From: Desulfocapsa sp.
Lineage (GTDB): Bacteria > Desulfobacterota > Desulfobulbia > Desulfobulbales > Desulfocapsaceae
Length of the DNA stretch: 48,202 nt
Reading direction: 5' to 3'
Assembly (NCBI GenBank): GCA_022712975.1
Contig: JAFLJO010000034.1
Coordinates: forward strand, 1-48,202
In this document: positions 35,734 through 45,362 of the stretch, in pieces
How positions within the stretch are numbered: the first letter of the stretch is position 1
How the letters are laid out: each line of letters opens with the position of its first letter
Position numbers and translations under genes: made by a program
The notes under the pieces: model-generated
The model's database searches: none
The model's input: the letters and a program-made list of their open reading frames with translations, nothing else
What the model was told of the DNA's origin: nothing

Positions 35734-36303
35734 TTACTCCACTTTAATGGTCGTAAAGGTTGTACTAAGTTGGGAAGCCTTAAGCTTATCCATTCGATCA
35801 AGTATTTTTGCTGCTGATTTCACTTTCATTGTTGCCAGAAGGTTTGCCGCAAGCTGTTCGTCAAGTGCTGCCATTGCAAGAGCGGCTCTGTCTGGTGTCA
35901 TTTTTGCGTATATAAGGCTCAAATCTTTTGTTTTCTTAATTTCCCTGACATCCTTTTCTGCCAGGAGTGCTTCTATTTTTGCCTGTACTTTCTGCAATTC
36001 TGCAAGCTTTTCATCAAGTAGCTTAAAATTCTTATCGGCTTCCTCTTGAAGAGTCTTTAGCTCCCTCTCTTTGAGTGCTATACCTTTTTTCTCTTCTTTA
36101 AGATTGTCACGTTCATTTTGCAGAAGAGCATATAAACGTCTTTCTTCAACTGAGTCGAATGATGTTTTATTTTTGACTTTAAGCGTCTCTGTTTCGGCGG
36201 TTTCGTTGGCTTCCACAGGTTCCTCGGCCAGAATCGATGAAGATGAAAATCCTATTACGAGAAACAGGGTTATTAGTTGGGGTATGATGGCTTTTGAATG
36301 CAT
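35734..36303 (-). CDS. MotE-like periplasmic/membrane coiled-coil protein
   Basis: A 189-residue protein. The ATG at 36303 has AAGGAG 7 nt upstream, rather than the extended start at 36321. A signal peptide or anchor (IIPQLITLFLVIGFSSSSILA) is followed by a coiled coil (about 55-115, many E and K) and a C-terminal MgtE-N-like helical part (SLIYAKMTPDRAALAMAALDEQLAANLLATM, then AAKILDRMD). This layout matches MotE/FlgZ-like proteins that sit after fliJ in alphaproteobacteria and Desulfobacterota, thought to aid stator or motor assembly. The function here is inferred from layout and position (between fliJ and fliK). Confidence 0.82.
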   Translation of the reverse strand: MHSKAIIPQLITLFLVIGFSSSSILAEEPVEANETAETETLKVKNKTSFDSVEERRLYALLQNERDNLKEEKKGIALKERELKTLQEEADKNFKLLDEKLAELQKVQAKIEALLAEKDVREIKKTKDLSLIYAKMTPDRAALAMAALDEQLAANLLATMKVKSAAKILDRMDKLKASQLSTTFTTIKVE

Positions 36304-36362
36304 AGGAACTCCTTTATGCAAAAATAGAAAATAAAAAGAAATCGATCCTGAAAGGAAAGGTA

Positions 36363-36809
36363 TCAGTTGATAGTACGACCATGATGGAGAATGGAAATTT
36401 CATCTAGCATTGCTGCCTCTTTTTTGTCTACATACTCCGTCCAGGTTTTATTTTGTTGCGCCTTTAGAGTGGTGAGTGTTTTGTGTTCTTTCATTTTTTC
36501 CAGAAGCTTTAGTCGTTTTTGCTGTGCTGCTTTCTGCTTTCGTATTAAAATATTTTGAAGTTCTTTGATTTGTGCCTGTTCAAATTGAATACGTTCTGCA
36601 TAGCGTGATAGTTCGTCAATACTAATGCCATGGATCTGTTTTTCTTCTAAAGAGTCGATCAGTGTTTTAAAGGTGATTTCTGCTTTTAGAAGATTTTCAG
36701 TAGCTTTGTCTGCTGCAAGTCGTTTTCTAGTAAACTGTTGCCGGGCCAGATCTTCCTGACGTTTTCTGAACCTAAGAACGGAATCCAGTGAAAAGGGTTT
36801 AGGTGACAT
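36363..36809 (-). CDS. fliJ: Flagellar export chaperone-escort protein FliJ
   Basis: A 148-residue, almost wholly coiled-coil protein that fits into the FliI ring and links it to FlhA. It starts PKPFSLDSVLRFRKRQEDLARQ, a typical FliJ head, and continues with charged heptads to about residue 135. It follows fliI by 35 nt and precedes the MotE-like gene. Sequence identity in this family is low; position supports the call. Confidence 0.92.
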   Translation of the reverse strand: MSPKPFSLDSVLRFRKRQEDLARQQFTRKRLAADKATENLLKAEITFKTLIDSLEEKQIHGISIDELSRYAERIQFEQAQIKELQNILIRKQKAAQQKRLKLLEKMKEHKTLTTLKAQQNKTWTEYVDKKEAAMLDEISILHHGRTIN

Positions 36810-36844
36810 GGTTCATCTTTGTTAATTTTGCGTTACGAATTGTA

Positions 36845-38197
36845 TTATTTGTCACTTTCACGCCTGTCAAGACGTTCTTCAGTGTCATCTTTTCTCTCAC
36901 TCAGCAGCATTCCAAGTGATTCAATTGTCTCTTTCAGAGGGGTTGTCTCGTCATATCCCTGACAGAGGAAGGAGTTTATGGAATCAATTTTGCTGACAGC
37001 AAAATCTATTTTAGGGTTTGATCCTTTCGCATACGCACCAATGTTAATAAGGTCTTCAGCTTCAGTGTATGTTGCAAGAACATTCCTGGCTCTACCTGCA
37101 AGCTCAATATGACGTGCATGGGTGATTTCACGCATGATACGACTTGCTGAATTCATAACATCAATGGCAGGATAATGATTTTTTGCAGCCAGAGTTCGTG
37201 AGAGAACAATATGTCCATCCAGGATAGATCTTACTGAATCTGCAACGGGTTCGTTCATATCATCTCCATCAACAAGTACGGTATAGAGACCTGTAATTGA
37301 TCCTTCTCCTCTAAATCTTCCTGCACGTTCAAGCAGTTTAGGAAGCGTTGCGAAAACAGAAGGGGTGTAGCCTTTTGTTGTTGGCGGTTCACCAATTGCA
37401 AGACCTATTTCCCGCATAGCCATGGCAAATCGGGTTACAGAATCCATCATTAAAAGAACGTTTTTCCCTTTCTTGCAAAAATATTCTGCAATTGAGGTTG
37501 CCACAAAGGCACCTCGCATCCGAAGCAGAGGGGATTGATCCGAGGTGACAACAACAATTACCGATCGTGCCAGTCCTTCGGGGCCAAGATCTCGTTCGAT
37601 AAATTCACGAACTTCCCTGCCACGCTCGCCGATAAGTGCAATTACGTTAATATCTGCGCGGGCATAACGTGCCATCATGCCAAGAAGAACACTTTTCCCA
37701 ACACCTGAACCTGCCATGATCCCCATACGCTGCCCCAGACCACAGGTAATAAGACCATTAATTGCACGAATTCCGAGATCAAGCGGTTCGCTTATGTTTT
37801 CCCTTTCCATGGGGCCTGGAGGAAGGGAATAGATTTGCTTTTCTTCTTCTAGAAGGGGGGCAGGTTGTCCATCAATTGGATTCTCCATTGCATCAATTAC
37901 ACGGCCAAGAAGATTATAACCAACTTTGATCGAGGCACTGGGTTTGATGACCCGTATTTTACTTCCCGGTCCAAGTCCGCGCAGTTCACCTAATGGCATC
38001 AGTAAGGCTCTTGAATCTTTAAATCCAACAATTTCCGCAAGTATTGGAGCGGATTTGTCCATCGGAGTGATTTCGCAAAGGGAACCCACGGAGGCGTAAG
38101 GGCAATAGCCTTCAATAATTAAACCAACAATACGGGAAACTTTTCCCCAAATACGGATAGGATTGATATCGTCAATTGATCCTGAGAAAAGTGTCAT
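36845..38197 (-). CDS. fliI: Flagellum-specific ATPase FliI
   Basis: A 450-residue F1-beta-like ATPase that energises flagellar export. Walker A is G163-S169 (GSGVGKS), followed by GERGREVREFIERDLG; the Walker B strand is VLLMMDSVTRFAMAMREIGLAIGEPPTTKGY, partly the family signature. GSITGLYTVLVDGDDMNEPVAD is also characteristic. It lies 22 nt after fliH. Confidence 0.97.
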   Translation of the reverse strand: MTLFSGSIDDINPIRIWGKVSRIVGLIIEGYCPYASVGSLCEITPMDKSAPILAEIVGFKDSRALLMPLGELRGLGPGSKIRVIKPSASIKVGYNLLGRVIDAMENPIDGQPAPLLEEEKQIYSLPPGPMERENISEPLDLGIRAINGLITCGLGQRMGIMAGSGVGKSVLLGMMARYARADINVIALIGERGREVREFIERDLGPEGLARSVIVVVTSDQSPLLRMRGAFVATSIAEYFCKKGKNVLLMMDSVTRFAMAMREIGLAIGEPPTTKGYTPSVFATLPKLLERAGRFRGEGSITGLYTVLVDGDDMNEPVADSVRSILDGHIVLSRTLAAKNHYPAIDVMNSASRIMREITHARHIELAGRARNVLATYTEAEDLINIGAYAKGSNPKIDFAVSKIDSINSFLCQGYDETTPLKETIESLGMLLSERKDDTEERLDRRESDK

Positions 38198-38219
38198 ACA
38201 ATACCTGTGTTCATTGGTT

Positions 38220-39014
38220 TCATTTACGATTATCTGGTTCTGTGCTATATTTTGTTTCTTGAAAACTATCCGTTGCCATTACAGAGTCATGAATAACTTG
38301 AATCTGGCCTATCATGGTGGCATCAATAGTGCAGCATGTGGATTCCAGTTTGCAACCGCCTCTTTCAATATTTGGATCAGCCATCAAAGCTATATTGTTA
38401 AGCCCACTCACAGTTTCTATAATCTCCTGTTTTTTTGTCTTAACAGCTGCAAGATCCGCAGGATTTATCTGAATTTGGAACTCATCTGATTTAACCGCAA
38501 GTCGTATGGCATCCTTGATAGTTGCAACTATGGTTTCATTCTGCTCTGTGACTGAATGTCGGATGATTTTCTCACTGATAGCAAGAACCAGCTCCTTCAT
38601 CTCTGCTGTACTATTTTTAAGGATGGTTTCCCGTAGTGAGTCCAGTTCCCTGCAAATACACATGAAGGTTTGAGCACTGTTCTCGAAATCTTTTTCAGCC
38701 TGTTTTCTTCCTGCCTCAACTCCTGATGAAAAAGCATTTTGTTTTATGGCTTCTATGTCAATTGTGACCTCTGGCTGCACAGGTGTGGGGGGACTGTCAG
38801 GAGGTGGGGAAGGAACTGGTTCTGCAACTACCTCAGCAGCAAGGTTGGTTTCCGGTGATTCAAGAATAACTTCTGTCACATTTTCTTCTGGAACAATACC
38901 TTCATCTTTGACAATTGAACCCCAGACTGGCTCATCACGAATGTCACAAGATTTGTTCAGCACTGATTGTGCCTGAAACTCTGTATTGCTTTTGTAAAAC
39001 CTAGACAAGCTCAT
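38220..39014 (-). CDS. fliH: Flagellar export regulator FliH
   Basis: A 264-residue stator-like partner of FliI. The frame extends to 39056 within fliG, but the ATG at 39014 has GGAGG 4 nt upstream; it overlaps the fliG end by 14 nt. A proline-rich acidic stretch (about 75-105, VPSPPPDSPPTPVQPEV) precedes a coiled coil with AFSSGVEAGRKQAEKDF, the family GxxxG-type segment, and a C-terminal domain (about 150-250) with EKIIRHSVTEQ and AVKSDEFQIQINPADL. Confidence 0.93.
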   Translation of the reverse strand: MSLSRFYKSNTEFQAQSVLNKSCDIRDEPVWGSIVKDEGIVPEENVTEVILESPETNLAAEVVAEPVPSPPPDSPPTPVQPEVTIDIEAIKQNAFSSGVEAGRKQAEKDFENSAQTFMCICRELDSLRETILKNSTAEMKELVLAISEKIIRHSVTEQNETIVATIKDAIRLAVKSDEFQIQINPADLAAVKTKKQEIIETVSGLNNIALMADPNIERGGCKLESTCCTIDATMIGQIQVIHDSVMATDSFQETKYSTEPDNRK

Positions 39015-40005
39015 CGCCGCCTCCGGTTCCGAGCACAAGCTTGCCATCTTCTTCAAGTTTCATTGCAATTTTCACAATGGATTGCTGCATTGCTTCAACT
39101 TCAGAGAGACGGACAGGGCCCATGGCTTCCAGGTCGTCACGGATCATATCAGCAGCACGAGCAGACATATTTGCAAATATTTTTTCCTGCATCTCATCCG
39201 ATGCAGTTTTAAGAGCCATGGTGAGACTATCATTGTTAACTTCACGCAGGATCATCTGCAGTGAACGGCCATCAAGTGTTGAGAGATTCTCGAAGGTGAA
39301 CATTAGCTTCCTGATCTCTTCAACCATATCAGGATCGTTCTCTTCAATGTCATCAAGAATATCCGCATCCATACTGCTTTTCATGTTATTGAGGATATCA
39401 ACAACTTTATCAAGTCCACCAACATGGCTCTGGTTTTTATTTCGCACTTGTCCGATTTCCCGATGTAAGGATTCTTCAATTTTGGTGATAACATCAGAGG
39501 AAACCTGTTCAATTTTTGCAATACGATATACAACGTCAGCTCGAACCTCCTCGGGCAGATGAGACAGAATTTCACTTGCATGACTCACATGCTGAGTTGA
39601 AAGTACCAGGGACACTGTTTGGGGATGTTCTTTTTCAAGTAATCCTGCTACCATGGCTGGTTGCATAAGAGCAATGGCTTCAAGTGGACGGGATTCGGTA
39701 CCTGAAATAAATTGATCAAGAAGACCTTCAGTACGATCATCTGCATCAAGTGAGGTTATAGCTTTTTTTGCAAAATCACTCCCTTTGATAAAGAGACCTG
39801 CAAATTGCCTTTGTGATTCGGCAAAGCTATCGAAAATTTTGGCCTTTACATCCTCTGGTATATGATCGATGGTGGCTATTGTACGTGTTACTCGGCCAAT
39901 CTCATCATCACTCAGTTCTTCAAATATTTTTGCAGTTGCCTCTTCACCAAGACACATTAATAATACTGCTGCTTTGTTGAGTCCTGTAAGTGTATCAAAA
40001 TTCAT
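39001..40005 (-). CDS. fliG: Flagellar motor switch protein FliG
   Basis: A 334-residue rotor protein. N-domain: LTGLNKAAVLLMCLGEEATAKIFEEL; middle domain with the EHPQTVSLVLSTQHVSHASEIL segment; C-domain with the torque helix DDRSLQMIL-type stretch (LSTLDGRSLQMILREVN) and the charged ANMSARAADMIRDDLEAMGPVRLSEVE. The family residues contacting MotA are in this last part. It is 3 nt downstream of fliF. Confidence 0.97.
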   Translation of the reverse strand: MNFDTLTGLNKAAVLLMCLGEEATAKIFEELSDDEIGRVTRTIATIDHIPEDVKAKIFDSFAESQRQFAGLFIKGSDFAKKAITSLDADDRTEGLLDQFISGTESRPLEAIALMQPAMVAGLLEKEHPQTVSLVLSTQHVSHASEILSHLPEEVRADVVYRIAKIEQVSSDVITKIEESLHREIGQVRNKNQSHVGGLDKVVDILNNMKSSMDADILDDIEENDPDMVEEIRKLMFTFENLSTLDGRSLQMILREVNNDSLTMALKTASDEMQEKIFANMSARAADMIRDDLEAMGPVRLSEVEAMQQSIVKIAMKLEEDGKLVLGTGGGDELV

Positions 40006-40008
40006 AAA

Positions 40009-41655
40009 TCAACCTTCATTAATCCAGTTTTTAATTATGTATGCAGTGGGAACATGATTCTTCGTAATTTCATTGCGAAGGATTATGACAGCATCAGACT
40101 CAATATCATTAGCAGAATCTATACTTTCTGCTTTGCGTTTTTCTTGTTCCTTCGCATTATCCATATCCAGAACAGCCTGCTCAAGTTCCGTAACAGTATT
40201 GTTATGTTCAATGACTTCTGTCTTGATGGTTTTGATAAGGGGCCTGACCAGAAGAAGATAGAATAACAGGGCTCCCAAAGAAAGAAGGCCTATTTTTATG
40301 AGTGGTAAATATTCATAGAGCAGGTTTGCAGGTGCTCCATCGGCCAGCATCTGGTCATCGGCTGTTGTGACAAAAGGCATTGAGGTAACGTTGATATTGT
40401 CACCCCTCTCAGTGTCAAGGCCAAGGGCACTGGAGACCATTATTTCAATAGACTTGAGCTCATTCTCACTTCTTGATTCAGAGGTCGGCTGACTTGTCTC
40501 ATCTTTTGCAGGAAAGATTTTGTCAGCGAGCAGAACTGAAACTGAAAGTTTTTTGATTGTCCCGATGGGATTAATGGTTTTACTGATGGTTTTACTGATT
40601 TCGTAATTCGTTGTTCGAGATGTTTTGCTTGTTGGGGGAGTGTTGCCGGCTGCACCTGGAATGTTTCCCTGAAGGTTGGACTCAACACCCGGTATACCAC
40701 CACTATTTTGATTACCGCTACTTTCCTGCTGGGTCTGTTCACTTCGGATAACTGGTTCTTCAGCATCAAAAAGCTCTTCTGTTTTTTCAACTTTTGCAAA
40801 GTCGAGTGATGCAGTCACTCTCACCATGGCCTGTCCTTTTCCCATGGTTTTATCGAGCAGATCCTGTGCTCTTTCTTCCATTCTCCTTTCAAGTTGCTGT
40901 TGAAAGACAAGCATATCAACAGAAAAACGTTGATCATCATTACGCTTGCTTGTTCCTTCAAGAACGTTACCGGCGCTGTCTATAATTTTTACCCCATCAG
41001 CACTCAGCCCTTCAACAGACCCGGACACCAGATGAATAATCCCCTGAACCTGGCTTTTATCAAGTGTCCCAGTTTTATTCAGGGTTACAATAATGGAAGC
41101 TGTCGATTCTTTTTGCTGGTTTCTAAATAAGCGTTTTTCAGGAATAACCAGATGAACCCTGGTAGCTTCAACAGGTTTTAACGACGTGATTGTTCTTGCA
41201 AGCTCTCCCTGTAGTGCTCTTGTATAGTTTACTTTTTGCACAAAATCTGTGAGGGCAAACGATTGTTTATCAAACACCTCAAATCCTACTCCACCTCCTG
41301 ACGGGAGACCTTCAGATGCGAGTTCCAGTCGTGTTTCGTAGAGTTTTCCTGCTGGTATCCAGATATTTCTACCACCATTTTTCAGTTGATAATCAATTCG
41401 CTGTCCTTTAAGCGTGGAAACTATGGCAGCGGCATCTTTTTCGGTAAGATTTGCATACAGTAATTGATGATCGGCAGTGCGTGCCTGAGTGATAATGATA
41501 GCAAAAACTGCAATGGAGATAACCGTGACTATAGCCAGAGATATTTTCTTGGAGAGAGGCCACTCTTTGATAAGAATTAGCAGATTTTTTCTCTCAGGAA
41601 TAGTGAACTCTTTTTCCGTTGATGTTTCTTTTTCTATGATGTCTTTTTCAGCCAT
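40009..41655 (-). CDS. fliF: Flagellar MS-ring protein FliF
   Basis: A 548-residue membrane ring protein. A first membrane helix is at about 37-57 and a second at about 440-462 (IKIGLLSLGALLFYLLL). Between them lie the secretin-like ring domains with LYANLTEKDAAAIVSTLK, then QSFALTDFVQKVNYTRALQGELARTI and the VHLVIPEKRLF motif. An insertion rich in Ser/Gly/Asn (about 295-345) is the usual variable FliF loop. The last 85 residues bind FliG. Confidence 0.97.
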   Translation of the reverse strand: MAEKDIIEKETSTEKEFTIPERKNLLILIKEWPLSKKISLAIVTVISIAVFAIIITQARTADHQLLYANLTEKDAAAIVSTLKGQRIDYQLKNGGRNIWIPAGKLYETRLELASEGLPSGGGVGFEVFDKQSFALTDFVQKVNYTRALQGELARTITSLKPVEATRVHLVIPEKRLFRNQQKESTASIIVTLNKTGTLDKSQVQGIIHLVSGSVEGLSADGVKIIDSAGNVLEGTSKRNDDQRFSVDMLVFQQQLERRMEERAQDLLDKTMGKGQAMVRVTASLDFAKVEKTEELFDAEEPVIRSEQTQQESSGNQNSGGIPGVESNLQGNIPGAAGNTPPTSKTSRTTNYEISKTISKTINPIGTIKKLSVSVLLADKIFPAKDETSQPTSESRSENELKSIEIMVSSALGLDTERGDNINVTSMPFVTTADDQMLADGAPANLLYEYLPLIKIGLLSLGALLFYLLLVRPLIKTIKTEVIEHNNTVTELEQAVLDMDNAKEQEKRKAESIDSANDIESDAVIILRNEITKNHVPTAYIIKNWINEG

Positions 41656-41707
41656 GAAAAAATCCCTTTTGCCATGTAAATTTCTATTTTTTCTTCAATG
41701 TTGTGCA

Positions 41708-42010
41708 TTATATCTGCATTCTCATAATCTTTTCGTAAGCTTCTAGTGCTTTGTTACGAAATTGAACCAGCATCTTTAGTGAAATGTCTGCCTTTTCCAT
41801 GCTGATCATAACTTCATGAAGGTTTTTAGCCTGCCCGCTTTGTAAACCTTCAATAGCTTTATTCCCCAGAGACTCAGCAGTTGCAGTCTTGTCGATGGTG
41901 GATTTAATCATTTGAGAAAAGTCAGAACCAGCCCTGGCAATAGGATTGATATCTGCCTGATTTAACGGCAAAGGATTTAAACCTGGAATGTTGTTGATAA
42001 TTGGATTCAT
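41708..42010 (-). CDS. fliE: Flagellar hook-basal body complex protein FliE
   Basis: A 100-residue protein connecting the MS ring with the rod. FSQMIKSTIDKTATAESLGNKAIEGL-type middle and the C-terminal MISMEKADISLKMLVQFRNKALEAYEKIMRMQI are the conserved FliE elements, split here over residues 30-100. It is 6 nt downstream of flgC. Confidence 0.95.
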   Translation of the reverse strand: MNPIINNIPGLNPLPLNQADINPIARAGSDFSQMIKSTIDKTATAESLGNKAIEGLQSGQAKNLHEVMISMEKADISLKMLVQFRNKALEAYEKIMRMQI

Positions 42011-42016
42011 TGCTCA

Positions 42017-42436
42017 TTACCTCCCTATTTCCAATGCTTTTAGAGCCATACGTTTTGCAGATTTTATGACGGTTGTGTTAGCTTCGTACGCACGAGTGGC
42101 AGACGACATATCCATCATCTCTTTGAGTACGCTGATATTTGGCATTTGCAAATAACCATCTTCTGCAGCATCAGGGTGAGACGGGTCATATATCTTTTTA
42201 GGTTCTGTGTTATCTTCTAATATTTTAATTACCTCTACTCCTTTAATGGAAACGTTGAGTTCTTGCTTGAAGGGCATGGGTTTTGCTTGAAAATAGACTG
42301 ATTTCTTTTTATAAGGACCACCTTCCGGAGTGGAAGTCGTTTCCACATTGGCCAGGTTGGAACTGACTGTATTCAGTCGTATGCGTTGAGCTTTTAGTGC
42401 AGAAGCACTAACATCCATGCTTGTGAAGATGTTCAT
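42017..42436 (-). CDS. flgC: Flagellar basal-body rod protein FlgC
   Basis: A 139-residue proximal rod protein of normal length. The N-terminal motif SALKAQRIRLNTVSSNLANVETTSTPEGG and the C-terminal SVLKEMMDMSSATRAYEANTTVIKSAKRMALKALEIGR are diagnostic; YKKKSVYFQAKP lies between. It is 28 nt after flgB. Confidence 0.97.
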   Translation of the reverse strand: MNIFTSMDVSASALKAQRIRLNTVSSNLANVETTSTPEGGPYKKKSVYFQAKPMPFKQELNVSIKGVEVIKILEDNTEPKKIYDPSHPDAAEDGYLQMPNISVLKEMMDMSSATRAYEANTTVIKSAKRMALKALEIGR

Positions 42437-42464
42437 GGTATCCCCTTAATTGGTTGATGTAGTG

Positions 42465-42878
42465 TTATTTTCCTTCAGAGATCAAATATTTAAATAATGT
42501 GAATTTTTTCTTCAGCAACTGGGCAGCTGTTTCGTAGAGTAGCTGATTCTTTGACAGATCTATCATTTCCATATCAACACTCACTGAATTTCCATCACCA
42601 ATTCCTTTGTTGTCCTTAACCTCATGTACGTTTCCAGATACAGCCCTTATGGTAGAAGGAGTAAAGGGAATATGTTTGCTGTGTGTAGTTTCAAGTTTTC
42701 CCGGATTTGTTGCAAGTGCCTGTTGCAGTTCCGCTTCAAATTCGAATACTTTTCTGGCATAACCCGGTGTAGTTGCATTGGCAATATTGCTAGCAATAAC
42801 ACTTTGCTTGGTAGAACGCAGATCCATAACCTTCTGCAACAGCAACATGTTTGAATCAAATGGCTCTAGTGGTTTCAT
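42465..42878 (-). CDS. flgB: Flagellar basal-body rod protein FlgB
   Basis: A 137-residue proximal rod protein. The motif KQSVIASNIANATTPGYARK is at about 28-47, and NGNSVSVDMEMIDLSKNQLLYETAAQLLKKKF-type sequence closes it (GDGNSVSVDMEM, then NQLLYETAAQLL). It heads the flgB-flgC-fliE-fliF-fliG-fliH-fliI-fliJ set; the promoter is probably upstream of the TPR gene, since only 39 nt separate them. Confidence 0.97.
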   Translation of the reverse strand: MKPLEPFDSNMLLLQKVMDLRSTKQSVIASNIANATTPGYARKVFEFEAELQQALATNPGKLETTHSKHIPFTPSTIRAVSGNVHEVKDNKGIGDGNSVSVDMEMIDLSKNQLLYETAAQLLKKKFTLFKYLISEGK

Positions 42879-42917
42879 AATTTTTTTCGTATTCCGTTAA
42901 AAAAAATAATCTGGTAA

Positions 42918-45326
42918 TTATTGCAGAATATCATTTAGGGTTAGTTTCTTTTTCGCTAATCTGACCCACAGGGGGTTCTTACCTGTTTCGACAAGATCTT
43001 TGTATATTTTTAGTGAAGCTTCATTTTGTCCGTCTTTTTTTAAAAGCTCTGCCAACCGGAATTGCGCCTGGTCGTGGTGGGTTGACTCTCTGGGGATTTT
43101 TGAGAAAATTGATTTTGATTTATTAAATTGATTGAGTTGATAGAGACTTTCAGCAAGCATAAAATTACTTCTGGTCAGTTTTCCCTCTGTGATTTTGACT
43201 TGTCTGTCGAGAATTTCCACCACCTTTTCAAAATTGTTTTCATGGAAGTATATGGTGGAGGCAAGTAGTGAGAATTCTTCCGTTGCCGGTAGAGTTTCGG
43301 GAAGTATATCTATTGCATCTTTGTATCGTTCTGCTGCAAGCATACTTTTGATGCGAAGAATAAGTATTTCTGCTTTAAATGCGCCGTTAGGATATCTAAA
43401 ACTATACTGATCTGAATAATCTTCCACTATATCATAGGCACCGTGGTGATATGCTGCACTAATCAATTGAATATAGTACTGTTCTTTCTGATCTTCTGAT
43501 GACAGAGCTATCAGATAAAGGTAAAGTTTTGATGCCTCCCTATACATACCGATGGACTTATGGGCTTCAGCGACCTTTGCAAGCAGGGAAATGTCTACCC
43601 AGTTATTGAGGAATAATTTTCTGTTCCTTTTTGCAAGGATCAGGGCTTCCATGTACTGTTTGCTTTCAACATACTCATTAATTACAAGTGGAAACAATTC
43701 AATGAGAAGTGCCTGAGCTGATTGATGTAATTCACCTTTTCTAAAATTTCTTAGAAAATCCATTATAAGGTTGATACTTTGGGGGTTTTTACCCATCAAG
43801 TGGTAAACCAGAGCTTCTTTAAAACTCGCCTCTTCTCTGCTGGCGCGTGTTATGGATTCTTCTGCTAAGTTATTGTAAGAACGAGCCGCAGTTTCACCCC
43901 AGTTTTCAAGGGTCAAAAATTGGAGATCTGTTTTCTTTAAAGCAGCTCTGAATCCTGCCTCTGTGCCGGGGTAAGTGTTTTTAATGCGGGCAAAATAATC
44001 CACCATTTCTTCGGGAGATTTAAAGTGAAGCTTTGCCATATACTTCCGGTAAGTGATCAGGCTAAGTCTTTCTTTGTCTTTAATGTGTTCACTGAGCAAG
44101 GCAAAACAACGGGCAGCATCCTGATACTGTTTGTAGTGAAAGAGAGTGTCGCAATATCCATGTAAAGAAAAAGTTTTATCCAGTAATAACGTATGTTTTT
44201 CAAGGAGCTGATATCCTATATAAGCCTTGATAAGATCGCCTGTACCATACCAGTAATCAGCCTGTCGTAAATTCCTGATTAGTGCTGTATCACCGGGATA
44301 TGCAAACTCGTCCCTTGCAAGCAACTCATGTATACGAGAATATTGCTCCGTTGCAAGAGCCGTCTCTATCTGACTAATGAGGAAATAAGGGGTGAGAGGA
44401 TTAGAAGGAGTCATTGATTCGTTTAAGTTTCTCAATTCAAAATCAGCAATAACCGGATCTTCAAAACGTGCCCGCAGAAGGATGAGGAGATATTTTGCAA
44501 AACAGCCTATGTCCTCTTCGGCATATTCCTCTGAAAGAAGGTATAATTGTTTGAAAGCATCAATAAAATTATTGTCACGCGATAGAACATCTCCGTAGGT
44601 GAGGGCTAGTTTTTTCTTGATCTCAGGATTTTTTTCTTTGGTGATCCGTTCTAAAAGCAGGGGGAGAATGCTATCCCATCGTTTTTGTTCCGCTAAGGAA
44701 TAAATTTCTTCACCGAGAAGCTCCCTGTTTCCTTCTCTCTCTGGAAGGAGAAATTGCATGGCAGGGAAGGGAAGTATTGTGTACTGAACCGGTACTGAGA
44801 TGTGAACCCTGGTTTCATAGAGCTTAAAGAAACTTTTCCAGTCAGCAGCATAGGGCGACGCAATGAGTGGATTAGAAAAATCTTTTGTTGTTCTTTCAAG
44901 TATTGTTAGCCCGGCAAGTCTTGAAGAAAAATCAGGAAGTGCAAGACTGTACGGATTGCCAAGTAAGATCGTGACAGTGAGTTTGTTGTCCTCCTGGTTA
45001 GGTACAATATCAAATCGCTGTGGCGGATATCTAAAGAAGAAGGATAGGGTTGTGTCGTTGTTTTTGTTCTGTGACAAAATTTTGACTATCTTGTCGTCTG
45101 TTTCAAAAAAGGTGAAATCTGGTTTCAGAGTGGTTTCTTCAAGAATGAAATCAACTCGTTTTCCTCTGATATTTGAGTGATATACAGGTATCTCTGTGAA
45201 TGAACAATATAATTCAATAGAGGATTTATTTTGAATTTTATTGATCCTGGTCAGCACACTTTTGGCAGCAGCCAAAGATGGTAGTAACATCAGGATAACA
45301 ATTAAAATTATAGGATATTTGTGCAT
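42918..45326 (-). CDS. Large exported TPR-repeat protein at the head of the flagellar cluster
   Basis: An 802-residue protein of unknown function. A signal peptide (IILIVILMLLPSLAAA) precedes an AMIN-like beta domain (about 25-150, with SIELYCSFTEIPVYHSN and RVDFILEETT), a type that often binds peptidoglycan or secretin parts. From about residue 200 to 790 the sequence is helical with repeated tetratricopeptide-like patterns (for example YKDLVETGKNPLW and YRDAIDIL-like helices with alternating A/L/Y/G positions). It is the first gene of the minus-strand run, 39 nt before flgB. A periplasmic scaffold for motor assembly is a reasonable inference, in the way of other TPR motor-disk proteins, but I do not recognise a named family. 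Confidence 0.85.
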   Translation of the reverse strand: MHKYPIILIVILMLLPSLAAAKSVLTRINKIQNKSSIELYCSFTEIPVYHSNIRGKRVDFILEETTLKPDFTFFETDDKIVKILSQNKNNDTTLSFFFRYPPQRFDIVPNQEDNKLTVTILLGNPYSLALPDFSSRLAGLTILERTTKDFSNPLIASPYAADWKSFFKLYETRVHISVPVQYTILPFPAMQFLLPEREGNRELLGEEIYSLAEQKRWDSILPLLLERITKEKNPEIKKKLALTYGDVLSRDNNFIDAFKQLYLLSEEYAEEDIGCFAKYLLILLRARFEDPVIADFELRNLNESMTPSNPLTPYFLISQIETALATEQYSRIHELLARDEFAYPGDTALIRNLRQADYWYGTGDLIKAYIGYQLLEKHTLLLDKTFSLHGYCDTLFHYKQYQDAARCFALLSEHIKDKERLSLITYRKYMAKLHFKSPEEMVDYFARIKNTYPGTEAGFRAALKKTDLQFLTLENWGETAARSYNNLAEESITRASREEASFKEALVYHLMGKNPQSINLIMDFLRNFRKGELHQSAQALLIELFPLVINEYVESKQYMEALILAKRNRKLFLNNWVDISLLAKVAEAHKSIGMYREASKLYLYLIALSSEDQKEQYYIQLISAAYHHGAYDIVEDYSDQYSFRYPNGAFKAEILILRIKSMLAAERYKDAIDILPETLPATEEFSLLASTIYFHENNFEKVVEILDRQVKITEGKLTRSNFMLAESLYQLNQFNKSKSIFSKIPRESTHHDQAQFRLAELLKKDGQNEASLKIYKDLVETGKNPLWVRLAKKKLTLNDILQ

Positions 45327-45362
45327 TCTCAGCCAAATTTGAGGTTTATTTGACAGAGCACA

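Noticed and set aside
39041..39562. A 173-codon open frame on the plus strand
   Set aside because: It is fully antisense to fliG, has a Ser/Ile-rich composition typical of reversed coding sequence, and no ribosome binding site.
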